Source of the DNA: Bacteroidota bacterium | Lineage (GTDB): Bacteria; Bacteroidota; Bacteroidia; Chitinophagales; Chitinophagaceae | Length of the DNA: 64,000 bases | Assembly (NCBI GenBank): GCA_026391455.1 | Contig: JAPLEH010000062.1 | Coordinates: 1 to 64,000, forward strand | Direction of reading: 5' to 3' | Shown here: piece by piece, positions 18,655-28,485 of the stretch | How the letters are laid out: every line of letters begins with the position of its first letter | Position numbering within the stretch: position 1 is the first letter of the stretch | The notes under the pieces: model-generated | What the model saw: the letters and a program-made list of their open reading frames with translations, nothing else | Databases searched by the model: none | Told to the model about the DNA's origin: nothing | Position numbers and translations under genes: made by a program

Positions 18655-18996
18655 ATGTATGAGCGTCGTAAGCAGCCGTTAGCATCGCGCGCCACTTTTT
18701 ACCAGCGCGTTTTAAAAAATATTGTAATCGCGCTGTCCATCATGTTTGTTTGCCTGCTGATCGGTATCCTTGGCTATCATTATACCGCCGGTATCCCCTG
18801 GATTGATGCGATGCATAATGCTTCCATGATACTAAGTGGTATGGGGCCTGTTGTAGAGATAAAGACTGTATCCGGCAAATGGTTTTCATCCGCCTATGCC
18901 CTATTCAGCGGGGTGGTATTCATTGGCAATGTGGGATTGATCCTGGCTCCTTCCATACACCGGATATTTCACCGGCTGCATCTGGACGAGTCTTAA
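18655..18996 (+). CDS. Small two-helix membrane protein resembling an ion-channel pore unit
   Basis: 113 residues. A basic N-terminus (MYERRKQPLASRATFYQRVL) leads into TM1 (about 22-45, IVIALSIMFVCLLIGILGYH), then a loop WIDAMHNASMILSGMGPV, then TM2 (about 80-102, YALFSGVVFIGNVGLILAP) and a His/Arg tail. The layout matches the TM1-pore helix-filter-TM2 unit of two-TM potassium channels, but where TVGYGD would stand it reads SGMGPV. Similar short unknown proteins occur in Proteobacteria (from memory). It ends one base from the stop of the convergent DUF3857 gene. Function unknown; no ion selectivity is implied. Confidence 0.6.
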   Translation: MYERRKQPLASRATFYQRVLKNIVIALSIMFVCLLIGILGYHYTAGIPWIDAMHNASMILSGMGPVVEIKTVSGKWFSSAYALFSGVVFIGNVGLILAPSIHRIFHRLHLDES

Positions 18997-18997
18997 T

Positions 18998-20929
18998 TCA
19001 GAATCCTTTGAGCGGCGTTTCAGTTTTTACCAACACCACTTTGGTACGGTCAGCTTTGTAAACAGATTCATAAAAACTAACCAGTTCAGGATAGTCTTTG
19101 GCTGGAAATATCCCGCTGTAATGTTCTAATTTCCGGTAATAATAAAGCGTGTTTCCGGAAAATTTTACACCGCTGCTGTATTTACCGAACCGGGAGCTGA
19201 TGCTCATATCTTTGGAGGAAGATTCAAGGGCATAGCCTGCAGGTAACGAAACCTCCACGGTATCCACATCTTTATATTCGGTTACAAATTCAACATCATA
19301 TTTGCGGGTGGAGTCTGCCGACAGTTTTCTTGTATGTCGGGTTAGAATATTGGGTACAATAAAAACCCGTTTTCCGGTAAGGGTGGCATAGTTCTTCACT
19401 TCCAGATCGACCGTTTCCTTTACCTTGGGTATGGCTCCTTTTTGTTCGGCATAATCGAACCCAGTGATATCATAGGTGGCGAGATCAAATCGTTTGCCAA
19501 GCCATTCCTTTATTTTGTCTTTTGCCATTTGCCGGATACCATTTTGATAAAAATCCTGCTGCTGCCCGCTATAATTTGTTACCGCCTTTATCTTCATACC
19601 TGCTTCTTCGTCCAGCGTTGCAAAAACTTTCCGGTCTTCCACATTCTCATTTACTCCGTATTTCGGCGTATGTACCAATTTTCCACCTTCTTCCGTTACT
19701 GCCATTACATACCGGTCACTGGTAAATCCGCTCAGGTATCCGGCGGGCAGGGTCTGACTGGTACATTCCAGCCAAATGGTATCATTGGGCAGGGGAACAT
19801 TAAGTATGATATGATTGAAGCGATTATACACAAAATCCGGCAAAAAGAAATTCTCTTCTTCACCCGCATACACAAGTGTATAACAGGATTTAATGCTGGC
19901 CTCTTTAAGCAGGGAGTACATATAATTGCTCAGGGCCTTACAATCTCCATACGACTTGGTGGCAACATAATTGGCATCAAAGGTTTGAAAACCGCCAATA
20001 CCCAATTGCACACTGATGTAGCGTGTATTTTGCTGCATGTATTCATACAGTACTCTCACTTTTTCCCGAACATCGGTAATGCCGTCAGTGAGATCGTGTA
20101 CTTTCTTTTTTATATGGTCCGGCAACTGATCTCGTCCGGCATTGAGTTTTGCGATGAACAGCCCGAATTCTTTCCAGGAATTCATGGAGCCTTTGTACCC
20201 CTGTATCTCAAATTGCTCCGGGCTTAAGAATATACAGGGGCTGAACCGGTAAATATCAGGTGCACCGAATTCCCGAACGATAGCAGGTAAATTACTGACC
20301 TTCCATTCGGCCACTTTTGAATCTTTGTCTTCCGTGACGACAGGGTTGCCCGCGGGAAAATTTAAGGTGCGGTGCTGGTATTTAAACCAGGCTGGCCCTT
20401 TGATCTGCAATACTGCTGTTTCTACAGATTGTAACGAACTCCCCATAGCGAACCAAGAAGGGAAGATAAAGGTATTATTATACTCAATCACATGTTCATA
20501 CATAACCGTATACGGATATACCCGATGATGAAATTCATGTACTTTCACCCGGCTGTCGTCCATCAGTGAAATATTATCCACATTACTGTAATCACGGATA
20601 TCTTTATTCTTTACCGTCTTTATTTCGTTTCCATTTGCGTCATAAAGCGCACCGTCTATCGATTCCACGGAGCGGAGTTTATCATAATGCACCACCAATT
20701 GTGCAAACCGGTCCCCGTTCTCATTAAGGATCGTGATCGCCATTTTAGTACGTATCCGCATTTTCGTAAGAGAGAATATCTCATAGATGGTAAGATCCTG
20801 CCTTACCACCGAGTTTGCATTTTTCAATAATGTATTCGGTATTCGGGATACCGCATACTCTCCTTCCCCTGCCCGTACGGCCAGGCTCAATACAATAAAA
20901 CAAATGAAGCCGGTTAGTCTCTTTATCAT
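18998..20929 (-). CDS. DUF3857/transglutaminase-like exported protein (third gene of operon)
   Basis: 643 residues with a signal peptide (1-20). The N-terminal DUF3857 beta domain (about 30-230) precedes a transglutaminase-like domain (about 280-400). Here the catalytic Cys is present (SYGDCKALSN, Cys330) with His373 (FNHIIL); the third residue of the triad position is Glu388 (WLECTS) instead of the usual Asp. A beta-rich C-terminal domain ends with EHYSGIFPAKDYPEL. It follows the second paralogue by 5 bp on the same strand. Substrate unknown; the fold is shared by cysteine peptidases and cross-linking enzymes. Periplasmic or surface location is expected. Confidence 0.8.
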   Translation of the reverse strand: MIKRLTGFICFIVLSLAVRAGEGEYAVSRIPNTLLKNANSVVRQDLTIYEIFSLTKMRIRTKMAITILNENGDRFAQLVVHYDKLRSVESIDGALYDANGNEIKTVKNKDIRDYSNVDNISLMDDSRVKVHEFHHRVYPYTVMYEHVIEYNNTFIFPSWFAMGSSLQSVETAVLQIKGPAWFKYQHRTLNFPAGNPVVTEDKDSKVAEWKVSNLPAIVREFGAPDIYRFSPCIFLSPEQFEIQGYKGSMNSWKEFGLFIAKLNAGRDQLPDHIKKKVHDLTDGITDVREKVRVLYEYMQQNTRYISVQLGIGGFQTFDANYVATKSYGDCKALSNYMYSLLKEASIKSCYTLVYAGEEENFFLPDFVYNRFNHIILNVPLPNDTIWLECTSQTLPAGYLSGFTSDRYVMAVTEEGGKLVHTPKYGVNENVEDRKVFATLDEEAGMKIKAVTNYSGQQQDFYQNGIRQMAKDKIKEWLGKRFDLATYDITGFDYAEQKGAIPKVKETVDLEVKNYATLTGKRVFIVPNILTRHTRKLSADSTRKYDVEFVTEYKDVDTVEVSLPAGYALESSSKDMSISSRFGKYSSGVKFSGNTLYYYRKLEHYSGIFPAKDYPELVSFYESVYKADRTKVVLVKTETPLKGF

Positions 20930-20934
20930 GCCGA

Positions 20935-22995
20935 TTATGATTTCTTTTTAAATACAACCTGTGCAGCCTGTTTCTTCACCACCTGATTGAAAAACTCCCG
21001 CAACAATTCATATTCTGAAGGTAAGAAATTTGTTCTGTTGAGCATTATCCACGAGCGGAGCGTAATATACCCTCCGGAAGAAGATAACTTGTACTCGAAT
21101 ATACCATCCCCTTTTTCATTCAGTTTTATTTTGATGGACGCCGGCATTTCATCCACTACATATCCTGCCGGAATCTCCATACTGAGCTGATAGGTCTTTT
21201 CGATTTTGTATGGCATTTCCACCGGATACAGCCTGCTGGCGGATGCAAAGGGATTTTTCTTATACCCCTGACCGAGCATGGGGTCAAGGTACAAAATGTC
21301 TTCTGCCGGTTTTTTCACGATCATATCTGCGCTAATACCAGCTACCGTTCCGGATGCGGAATCGATCGTTATCTTTCCTATTGTTACAGCCGGATCGAGT
21401 AGTTGCTGCATTTCTTTTCCCAGAGCTCCTGTGCCACCGGCACGAAGCGTTTTTTTCATTTCAATGGATTCATAATAACCCGGTTGTCGGGTCATTGTAA
21501 ATCCCAGATCACCGTTGGTCTCGTTGGAGGCGATGACCGAGGTAAAACTTTTTTCCAGCAACAGATCGGCAGAGAGATTCAACTCATCCGCGGTTTCGTT
21601 TATCACTCTTGCATGTCCGTTATAACAGTCTGCGGGTAATTTCCCAAAGCCGATCCCAGGTACGGCGGCATCCATGAAGATGGAAGAATCGTTGTAAACG
21701 CTGCGGCAAACCACATAATTATATTGTGCAAGGAGAGGGTATGTGGACAGTGTGGTTCCTTTATGGCGGAGGCTGAGTATCACTGGGTCGGCTTGGATAC
21801 CGGCAGCCCGCAACATGGCCGTCAGCAGCAGGTTGAGCTCTGCCACATTTCCTTCTTTTTTACGGAAAACCGTTTCCGGGGTTTTGGTGGTCCAGATACC
21901 TGAACGGCTGGTACAGGTAAAGTGATCTCTTATATACTCCGTTATTTTTTGCATCCGGGTCAATACATTATCTCCCGGACTGTACAATGCTTTCACTTTA
22001 TCTTCCATCCAGGCGTTATCTCTTGTAAGTGCGCCTCCGAATACATCGCGCTCCAGCAGCCCTTTTGCCGCCTCCGGCCAGGTGGATAATATTTTTTTGG
22101 GGGTAAAAGGTTCTTTTATTTCCGCCAGTTGGAAACTGATTCTGGAATAATGGTTATTCATCGAAGACGTATAGGATTCTTCTGTAAGGGCCGGTACATC
22201 TTTCATAACCCACCGAAAGTAGGTTACATTGGCGCTGATATTGTAGCTTTCTGTTCTGTCCCGCAACAAATTAGTTTCAGAAGGAACGGAGACCTGGAAA
22301 TTTTTGATTGCATTACGTTCTGATTTTATAAAATAATCCTGTGCTCCGCGTGTAAGCGACATGTAACCATAGAAAGAGGGCATCATTACGTTGTACTCGC
22401 TCCAATTGCTCGGGTAGGCTCCCTGAAATAGCCATGGTTGCAGATTGAAAACAAAATCTGAATAGATCGTATAACTGAACTCAATGATGGTACCCTCTTT
22501 TACAGCGGGCAATGTGAATTTTACCAGCTTATGATTTTTATCCTGGTCTTCGGTGTATACATTTTTTTTAGTATCCAGCTTTGTTTCCAGCAGACTGCCC
22601 CCTTCGAGATTGTAGGAAAGGCCGCTCACTTCCTTCACCTTTTCCTTCGACTCACCATCCACATACAGGGGTATGGTGATCGTAGCTGCATCAAGGCCCC
22701 GCCTATTGAGTACCCGTACCCGGCAAAAACGCTGATAAAGCAGGGAAAAATTTCCTTGTTCATTGCCGACAAAATCGGTGGATCCCAGATCGGTAAGGAA
22801 CACCGCTCCGGCTGCCGTATCAGCCGGTGAAGCAACCATGCTGAAATCTGCTGCACTGATCTTTACTTTGGGGCCATAGGGTGCAGACTGCCCGCATACA
22901 GCATTATTTACTGCATTAATCAGCAGCCATACAATGACGGAAAAAAAACGAATGATGTTCCTATGGCTTTTTCTTAAAAACGATCTGTTCTGCAT
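20935..22995 (-). CDS. DUF3857 protein with degenerate transglutaminase domain (second gene)
   Basis: 686 residues, signal sequence 1-36 (ending NAVCGQ). Domain order matches its neighbours: DUF3857 (about 75-280), transglutaminase-like (about 340-450), C-terminal beta domain. By alignment of GDCKALSN in the third gene with GNVAELNL here, the catalytic Cys is Val384; the His is Tyr427 (QYNYVVC); the Asp is kept (Asp442, MDAAVP). Catalysis of the usual type is therefore not expected. The start codon lies inside the end of the upstream gene (35-bp overlap), so the two are translationally close. It is most similar to the gene upstream of it. Confidence 0.8.
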   Translation of the reverse strand: MQNRSFLRKSHRNIIRFFSVIVWLLINAVNNAVCGQSAPYGPKVKISAADFSMVASPADTAAGAVFLTDLGSTDFVGNEQGNFSLLYQRFCRVRVLNRRGLDAATITIPLYVDGESKEKVKEVSGLSYNLEGGSLLETKLDTKKNVYTEDQDKNHKLVKFTLPAVKEGTIIEFSYTIYSDFVFNLQPWLFQGAYPSNWSEYNVMMPSFYGYMSLTRGAQDYFIKSERNAIKNFQVSVPSETNLLRDRTESYNISANVTYFRWVMKDVPALTEESYTSSMNNHYSRISFQLAEIKEPFTPKKILSTWPEAAKGLLERDVFGGALTRDNAWMEDKVKALYSPGDNVLTRMQKITEYIRDHFTCTSRSGIWTTKTPETVFRKKEGNVAELNLLLTAMLRAAGIQADPVILSLRHKGTTLSTYPLLAQYNYVVCRSVYNDSSIFMDAAVPGIGFGKLPADCYNGHARVINETADELNLSADLLLEKSFTSVIASNETNGDLGFTMTRQPGYYESIEMKKTLRAGGTGALGKEMQQLLDPAVTIGKITIDSASGTVAGISADMIVKKPAEDILYLDPMLGQGYKKNPFASASRLYPVEMPYKIEKTYQLSMEIPAGYVVDEMPASIKIKLNEKGDGIFEYKLSSSGGYITLRSWIMLNRTNFLPSEYELLREFFNQVVKKQAAQVVFKKKS

Positions 22996-24976
22996 GTTTC
23001 TTTACGATAAGGTTGAAAAACTCACGCAGCATTTCGTATTCTTCCGGCATAAAGAAAGCACGGCCAATCCGGATGCGTGAGCGGAAAGAGATACCTGAAC
23101 CTGATTGGGAAATCCGGTACTCAAAAATACCTTCATCCGCTTCATTTAATTTTACAATAACGGATTGGGGTAATTCATCCACTACGTAACCATTGGGGAT
23201 TTCCATTTGCAGGTTATAGGTCTCATCCATGGCATAGTTCATTTCCACCGGGTATGCACGCTCGGCTGACTGAAAAGGGTTTTTCTTATAGCCTTCGCCA
23301 AACATCGGATTGATGTATATCACGTCTTCTTTTTCGGCCTTTATATCAAAATCAAAGTGCAGGTTCACGGGATCGTCCACCTTTTTCAATGAGTCTATTC
23401 CAAAGTTGGAGATAGCGATATCGGTGCCAAATCCTTTTTTAAATTCATCCTGTTTTACCGGAATACCCTTTTCCTTTATATCATTACGGATACTGAACGA
23501 CTGGTAATAGCCGGGCGTTTGCTGAAAACTACCCACCATATTATTCTTTTCATCGTTGATGATAAATAAAGAAGTGGTACTGGCTTCGGTAATTCCATCT
23601 GCCAACAGTTCGATGGCTTCAGCGGATTTGTTGATTACCCTGGCATGGCCATTATAACAACGAAGCGGAAGATGGCCAAATCCAAGACGTGGTTCAGACG
23701 CATCAAGGAAATACTGCTTGTCATCAATCTGTGTGCGGCAAATCACATAATTATATTGATCGAGCACCGGATACAAAGAATAGGTAAATCCATGACCACG
23801 TGTACTCAAAATGACCGGATCTGCATTGATATCTTCATGACGGAGCATAGCTGTAAGTAACAGGTTGATTTCCGATAAAGAACCGGATTTAGACTTCACT
23901 ACATTTTTTAATGTCTGCTGTGTGTACATATTATTGTTTCCGGTCACTGTAAAATTATCCCGCACATAGTTGAATATTTTATTGGCGAGATCAAGCTTAC
24001 TCTGACCGGGTGATTTCAACGGTTCTAATACTTCCCGGAGCCAACCGTTATCGCGGGATAATTGCAAACCGAATTGCTCATCGCGTAATAATTCCTCCGC
24101 AAGTTTTTCCCAGGTACCCATGATACGGCGATACTCCAGGGGTCTCCTGTATTCAGACAACTGAAAGTCTATCTTTGCAATGTGATTATTGATGGTGGAG
24201 GTAAAATTTTCTTCTTTTAATGCGGGAACATTTTTAATCACCCAGCGATAATCGGTCACATTTGCCTGAAACTGAAACTGCTCAGAAGCTCCCACACCCC
24301 GGATATCTGATACCCGAAATGATTCCATTCGATCTTTAGTGGTATAGATATCGTACTTTTTGTAGCCCTGTGTTAAAAACACATAACCTAAAAACTCAGG
24401 CAATGAAAGATTGTATTCACTCCACAAACGGGGATAGCCGCCCTGAAAATCAAATGGCTGCAGGTTCCATAAAAAATCTGATTTGATTGTATATTCCACT
24501 TCTATAATACATCCTTCTTTAATATTAGGGAGTGTAAACTTACAGTTGGTCCTGTTTTTACTCGTTTTTTCCCTGAAAATATTCTGCTTGGCATCGAGTT
24601 TTGTCTCTACCACTTTTCCACCTTCCAGGTTATAGGTAACTGCCTTTACTTTTTCAAGCACCTCCTCTCTCTCACCAGAAAAATATAGTGGTATAGAAAA
24701 ATCGGCCACATCATAAGCGCTTTTATTTAAAATATGTATTCGTGTAAATCGTTTAAATACCAGGGAAAACCATCCCTTATTATTCCCTTCCAGAATACTA
24801 TTGCCCACATCTGCTATAATTACGGCCTGCGCATTGCTGTCAATGGCATAAACTTTCGTTTCAAAATCTTTGGGGGAAACGTTGCCGAACTTCACATTTA
24901 CTTTATCCTGGCTCTGAGCAAGGGAAAAAGATAAGAGGGCAGCAACAAAAAAAAGGATTGTTTTTCTTACAGTCAT
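22961..24976 (-). CDS. DUF3857 protein with degenerate transglutaminase domain (first gene)
   Basis: 671 residues from the ATG at 24976, giving a signal peptide (MTVRKTILFFVAALLSFSLA, cleavage near QSQ). A frame from 25054 adds 26 residues without signal character. Same three-domain plan as the other two. The segment KSGSLSEINLLL aligns with the Cys-containing segment of the third gene, so the catalytic Cys is Leu; the His is Tyr (QYNYVIC); the Asp is kept (FLDASEP). It heads the three-gene operon, is divergent from queG, and its last 35 bp overlap the second gene. Confidence 0.8.
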   Translation of the reverse strand: MTVRKTILFFVAALLSFSLAQSQDKVNVKFGNVSPKDFETKVYAIDSNAQAVIIADVGNSILEGNNKGWFSLVFKRFTRIHILNKSAYDVADFSIPLYFSGEREEVLEKVKAVTYNLEGGKVVETKLDAKQNIFREKTSKNRTNCKFTLPNIKEGCIIEVEYTIKSDFLWNLQPFDFQGGYPRLWSEYNLSLPEFLGYVFLTQGYKKYDIYTTKDRMESFRVSDIRGVGASEQFQFQANVTDYRWVIKNVPALKEENFTSTINNHIAKIDFQLSEYRRPLEYRRIMGTWEKLAEELLRDEQFGLQLSRDNGWLREVLEPLKSPGQSKLDLANKIFNYVRDNFTVTGNNNMYTQQTLKNVVKSKSGSLSEINLLLTAMLRHEDINADPVILSTRGHGFTYSLYPVLDQYNYVICRTQIDDKQYFLDASEPRLGFGHLPLRCYNGHARVINKSAEAIELLADGITEASTTSLFIINDEKNNMVGSFQQTPGYYQSFSIRNDIKEKGIPVKQDEFKKGFGTDIAISNFGIDSLKKVDDPVNLHFDFDIKAEKEDVIYINPMFGEGYKKNPFQSAERAYPVEMNYAMDETYNLQMEIPNGYVVDELPQSVIVKLNEADEGIFEYRISQSGSGISFRSRIRIGRAFFMPEEYEMLREFFNLIVKKHAEQIVFKKKP

Positions 24977-25093
24977 GGCTGATTTTTGTGGTGGTAAATA
25001 CGGATGGACTATCTTCAAATTACAAAAAAAATGCAATCTACAGAAATCCGGCACATTTCATAGCTAAAAAGGGATAAATTATATAACTACGTA

Positions 25094-26047
25094 ATGTCTT
25101 TACAGCAGGAACATACTGATTTTATAAAACAGACAGCCAGGGAGTTGGGGTTTGATTCTTGCGGCATTGCCCAGGCCGGTCCGCTGGATGAAGATGCCCG
25201 CAGGCTGGAACAGTGGCTTGCAAAAGGCTACCACGGGTCAATGCAGTATATGGAAAACTATTTTGAACTCCGCATCGACCCCACCAAACTCGTACCCGGC
25301 GCTAAGTCAGTAATTACACTATGTAGTAATTATTTTAATAGCCAAACAACAGCACCTGGTTCGCCCAAAGTAGCGAAATATGCATACGGACAGGATTACC
25401 ACCAGGTGATCAAATCCAAACTACATGAAATGTTGTACCGGCTAAAAGAAAAAGCCGGTTCTATTCAGGGGCGTGGCTTTGTGGATTCTGCCCCGGTACT
25501 GGAACGAAGCTGGGCACAACGAAGCGGGTTGGGCTGGGTGGGTAAAAACGGAAACCTGATCAACCGGCAAAACGGTTCCTTTTATTTTATAGCCACGCTT
25601 ATCACCGATCTGCCATTGGTGTATGATGATCCCATGGCGAAAGATTATTGCGGCACCTGTACCCGGTGTATTGATGCCTGCCCTACCGATGCCATACTGC
25701 CGGAGAAAGTGATCGATGGCAGCCGGTGTATCTCGTATTTTACCATTGAGCTGAAAGAAATGCTGATTCCGCAGGATATGAAAGGGAAATTTGATAACTG
25801 GATGTTTGGCTGTGATACCTGTCAGGATGTATGCCCCTGGAATCGATTCAGCCGCCCACACCAGGAAGAAGCGTATGCACCGATTCCAGAACTACTACAA
25901 CTATCTACCGGTGAATGGCAGGCGATGACGGAAGAACATTTCAACCGTATCTTTAAACAGTCTCCGCTGAAACGCGCTAAGTTTGCAGGAATACAGCGTA
26001 ATTTAAAATTCCTTTCTTCTGATGGCCCGCCAACGACTGGTGAATAA
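25094..26047 (+). CDS. queG: Epoxyqueuosine reductase QueG
   Basis: 317 residues, cytoplasmic. Carries out the last step of queuosine synthesis, reduction of epoxyqueuosine in tRNA, using cobalamin and two [4Fe-4S] clusters. Visible: the N-terminal motif FDSCGIAQAGPL, the conserved DSAPVLERSWAQRSGLG in the cobalamin domain (whose Asp is the proposed proton donor), then the cluster motifs CGTCTRCIDACP (from about 186) and CDTCQDVCPWN (from about 240). The length fits the short form without the C-terminal HEAT-like repeat. It overlaps the next gene by 26 bp. Confidence 0.92.
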   Translation: MSLQQEHTDFIKQTARELGFDSCGIAQAGPLDEDARRLEQWLAKGYHGSMQYMENYFELRIDPTKLVPGAKSVITLCSNYFNSQTTAPGSPKVAKYAYGQDYHQVIKSKLHEMLYRLKEKAGSIQGRGFVDSAPVLERSWAQRSGLGWVGKNGNLINRQNGSFYFIATLITDLPLVYDDPMAKDYCGTCTRCIDACPTDAILPEKVIDGSRCISYFTIELKEMLIPQDMKGKFDNWMFGCDTCQDVCPWNRFSRPHQEEAYAPIPELLQLSTGEWQAMTEEHFNRIFKQSPLKRAKFAGIQRNLKFLSSDGPPTTGE

Positions 26048-26486
26048 AGATTACCTATTACAAAAATTTCCCGGGAAGGGTGGCTGGACTTTTGCGGCCA
26101 TTCCCGAGATTCTTCCGGAGAAAAAAAATCCTTTCGGTTGGGTACGGGTAAAAGGAACGATTGATGATGTGGCCATCCGGAATTATCACCTGATGCCAAT
26201 GGGCAACGGACAATTATTTCTTCCTGTAAAAGCAGAAATACGAAGGCAGATCAAAAAGAAAGCGGGCGACTGGATCCGGGTGGAATTATTTGCAGACAAT
26301 GACCCCGTACAAATACCGGACGATCTGATGGAATGCCTCCATGATGAACCCATCGCATTAAAAAAATTCAACCAACTCTCTGATCGGGAAAAAATAAACG
26401 CGATTAAACATATTGATGGAGCAAAACAAACAACGACGCGGGCCGCACGTATTGTGCTACTGATCGCGTCGCTGCTGAAACACTAA
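26022..26486 (+). CDS. DUF1905/YdeI-like protein
   Basis: 154 residues without signal or membrane segment. The N-terminal part (about 15-95) is a small beta-barrel of the DUF1905 type (GGWTFAAIPEI, GWVRVKGTIDDV, LPVKAEIRRQIKKKAGD), and the C-terminal part (about 105-150) has the YdeI/OmpD-associated pattern (FNQLSDREKINAIKHID, then a helix with Arg/Ala). Function of the family is not settled. The ATG overlaps the queG end by 26 bp, suggesting co-transcription; a role with queG is not implied. Confidence 0.7.
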   Translation: MARQRLVNKDYLLQKFPGKGGWTFAAIPEILPEKKNPFGWVRVKGTIDDVAIRNYHLMPMGNGQLFLPVKAEIRRQIKKKAGDWIRVELFADNDPVQIPDDLMECLHDEPIALKKFNQLSDREKINAIKHIDGAKQTTTRAARIVLLIASLLKH

Positions 26487-26488
26487 GG

Positions 26489-27058
26489 TCAGAATATCCA
26501 GCCCAATTTGATGGAGAGGCGGTTTAACCGGTAATCATATTTCTCAACGAATGGTAAACAGGGTGGATTTAGACAGGGATACACATTCGCAAACTCCTGT
26601 CGTGATTGTTTGAAACTATATCCAAAATTCATCAGGAGTGCATTATCTGCCTTGCCCACACCAAACCGGTATCCCACACCGGATGCCCAATAGAGGCCGG
26701 GCCGGAATTCATTATTTGTGGTGAAATCAATATAATAATAGTTATCCTGGTGCCAGGGTAAGTTAATTCCCACATCGGCCGATAACAAAAGCGTGTTCTT
26801 TCCTTTCTTAAATATATCCCTGTTCACGGATGCAAATACAGGCACCGAGCGAAATGAATACCAGTCAATGCCGGCACCTATTCCACCAAACCAGTTCTTC
26901 CATTTTACACCATTGATGGTTTGCAACTGCAGATCGGAGCGACCATCGCCCAACAATACACCGGCATATGTTTGGGAAGAGAATTTTAGTTTTTGTTGCG
27001 CAGATACTGCTGTATATATGAAAAGCAGGGACAACGCACTGATCAATACCTTTTTCAT
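26489..27058 (-). CDS. Small outer-membrane beta-barrel protein
   Basis: 189 residues with a signal peptide (1-21, ending VSAQ). The rest alternates hydrophobic and polar residues with many aromatic and Gly residues (TYAGVLLGDGRSDLQL, WASGVGYRFGVG, LLMNFGYSFK) and ends LSIKLGWIF, the aromatic terminus expected of outer-membrane barrels. About eight strands fit the length. It follows the LVIVD lipoprotein by 9 bp and is likely in the same operon. No specific family recognised. Confidence 0.65.
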   Translation of the reverse strand: MKKVLISALSLLFIYTAVSAQQKLKFSSQTYAGVLLGDGRSDLQLQTINGVKWKNWFGGIGAGIDWYSFRSVPVFASVNRDIFKKGKNTLLLSADVGINLPWHQDNYYYIDFTTNNEFRPGLYWASGVGYRFGVGKADNALLMNFGYSFKQSRQEFANVYPCLNPPCLPFVEKYDYRLNRLSIKLGWIF

Positions 27059-27067
27059 ACTGGTAGT

Positions 27068-28312
27068 TTATTTAGTTACAGACAGTTTACTTTTTTGCGT
27101 AAGCGTTCCGTTGGTATAATCATACTGGTACAACCCGTCGCTGGCCACTACCAGCAGGTTTTTATTCCAGGCAATGGCATCATAGGTTTCCATGCCAGTG
27201 ATGTTTTGTTTTAACACAATGTTGAGCGGATTAGTAGCATCATACAATTTGATACCCGCTTTCCCATCACAAATAAAGAGGAGGTTGTTATCTTTTGCCA
27301 AACCATGCGGATTGGTCATCGGTTTGGTGACGACCAACGATGGAGCCATCAGGTTGTCGATATTCAATATCTGCAATTCATTGGTAAAGCCTGCACAGGC
27401 AGTTCCATTTCGCAATGTTACATAAGCGAAATGATCATCGGCAACGACCGGATCACAGGCACGGATATGGGTATAGCGACCCATAGAAACCGGTGTAGCG
27501 GGGTTGGTGATATCATAAATATACATGCCGTTGGATGAACCAATAAAGAGCCGGTCTTTGAACGGGTAAATAGTTTCGATCTGCCAACCTACCATTTGTG
27601 ATCCGGCCTCTTGCGGGTTACGTGTATTCGTAATATTATATGTTTTGAGAAAACTTTGGTTGACTGCATAGAGATAATCGTTCACAATAGAAAAGCGGGC
27701 CATGGATCCGGCGATACCAGGTACTCCGGAGGCACCTCCTGCTCCGGACGGCATTGCATAACTGCTGAGCATTGCATAAGGACTCCCCTGTGCGTCGTAC
27801 ATCATATTGCCCGAAAGCTTACGTTCAATGGTGGTGTCTTTTCGTATCCAGTCCACGATCACTGAATTGCTGTCGTTGGTTTGGAAATAACTCAGGTATC
27901 GTTCCGGGAATACATGCGGTATGAATTTCTGAAACCGTGCATCCAGGGGGTTGGTGATATCCACCACCACCAAATCTGAATAGAGGTCGGCATACAGTGT
28001 GTTTCCTTTCACGGCAATATCGAGATTGCCGGGAATATCGATGAATGTTTTCATGACCGGATTGGACGGATTACTGTTGTCGATCACATGCACCCCTTTA
28101 TCCACTTCATTGAGAAAGATATACTGTCCATAGATAAATATTTTCCCGGGGTTTGAAATGGCTCTCGGGGCATTGCTTTTAATATTTGCATACACTTCCG
28201 ATTTGGCTTTATACACCGGTTTTAACATGGTATAGGTGTATATTAATTTGTCTTTCAGGCATCCCTGCATCAGCATCACAGGAAGCAACAGGAATAAAAG
28301 ATACTTTTTCAT
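27068..28312 (-). CDS. LVIVD-repeat lipoprotein
   Basis: 414 residues. MKKYLLFLLLPVMLMQGC is a lipoprotein signal (Cys18). From about 55 on there are repeats of about 42 residues with the motif (G)VHVIDNSNPSNP, LVVVDITNPLDA, MYIYDITNPATPV, ILNIDNLMAP, IKLYDATNPLNIV, the LVIVD pattern, which folds as a seven-bladed propeller. It probably sits on the outer membrane facing periplasm or surface. A barrel protein gene follows within 9 bp. Binding partner unknown. Confidence 0.8.
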   Translation of the reverse strand: MKKYLLFLLLPVMLMQGCLKDKLIYTYTMLKPVYKAKSEVYANIKSNAPRAISNPGKIFIYGQYIFLNEVDKGVHVIDNSNPSNPVMKTFIDIPGNLDIAVKGNTLYADLYSDLVVVDITNPLDARFQKFIPHVFPERYLSYFQTNDSNSVIVDWIRKDTTIERKLSGNMMYDAQGSPYAMLSSYAMPSGAGGASGVPGIAGSMARFSIVNDYLYAVNQSFLKTYNITNTRNPQEAGSQMVGWQIETIYPFKDRLFIGSSNGMYIYDITNPATPVSMGRYTHIRACDPVVADDHFAYVTLRNGTACAGFTNELQILNIDNLMAPSLVVTKPMTNPHGLAKDNNLLFICDGKAGIKLYDATNPLNIVLKQNITGMETYDAIAWNKNLLVVASDGLYQYDYTNGTLTQKSKLSVTK

Positions 28313-28485
28313 ATGCTATTTGTTATATTAAATTTAATAATTGGGGCGTTACGAAATTTCCAGCGGAGCATACCTCATATCTGATTGCTGCGGTCCGGTT
28401 CTGCAGTAATCCAATCGAAGCATCGTTCTTCAACTTACTGACGTATCAACTGACAACGGCAGGTATGGAACCGTTGCGTACTGAA

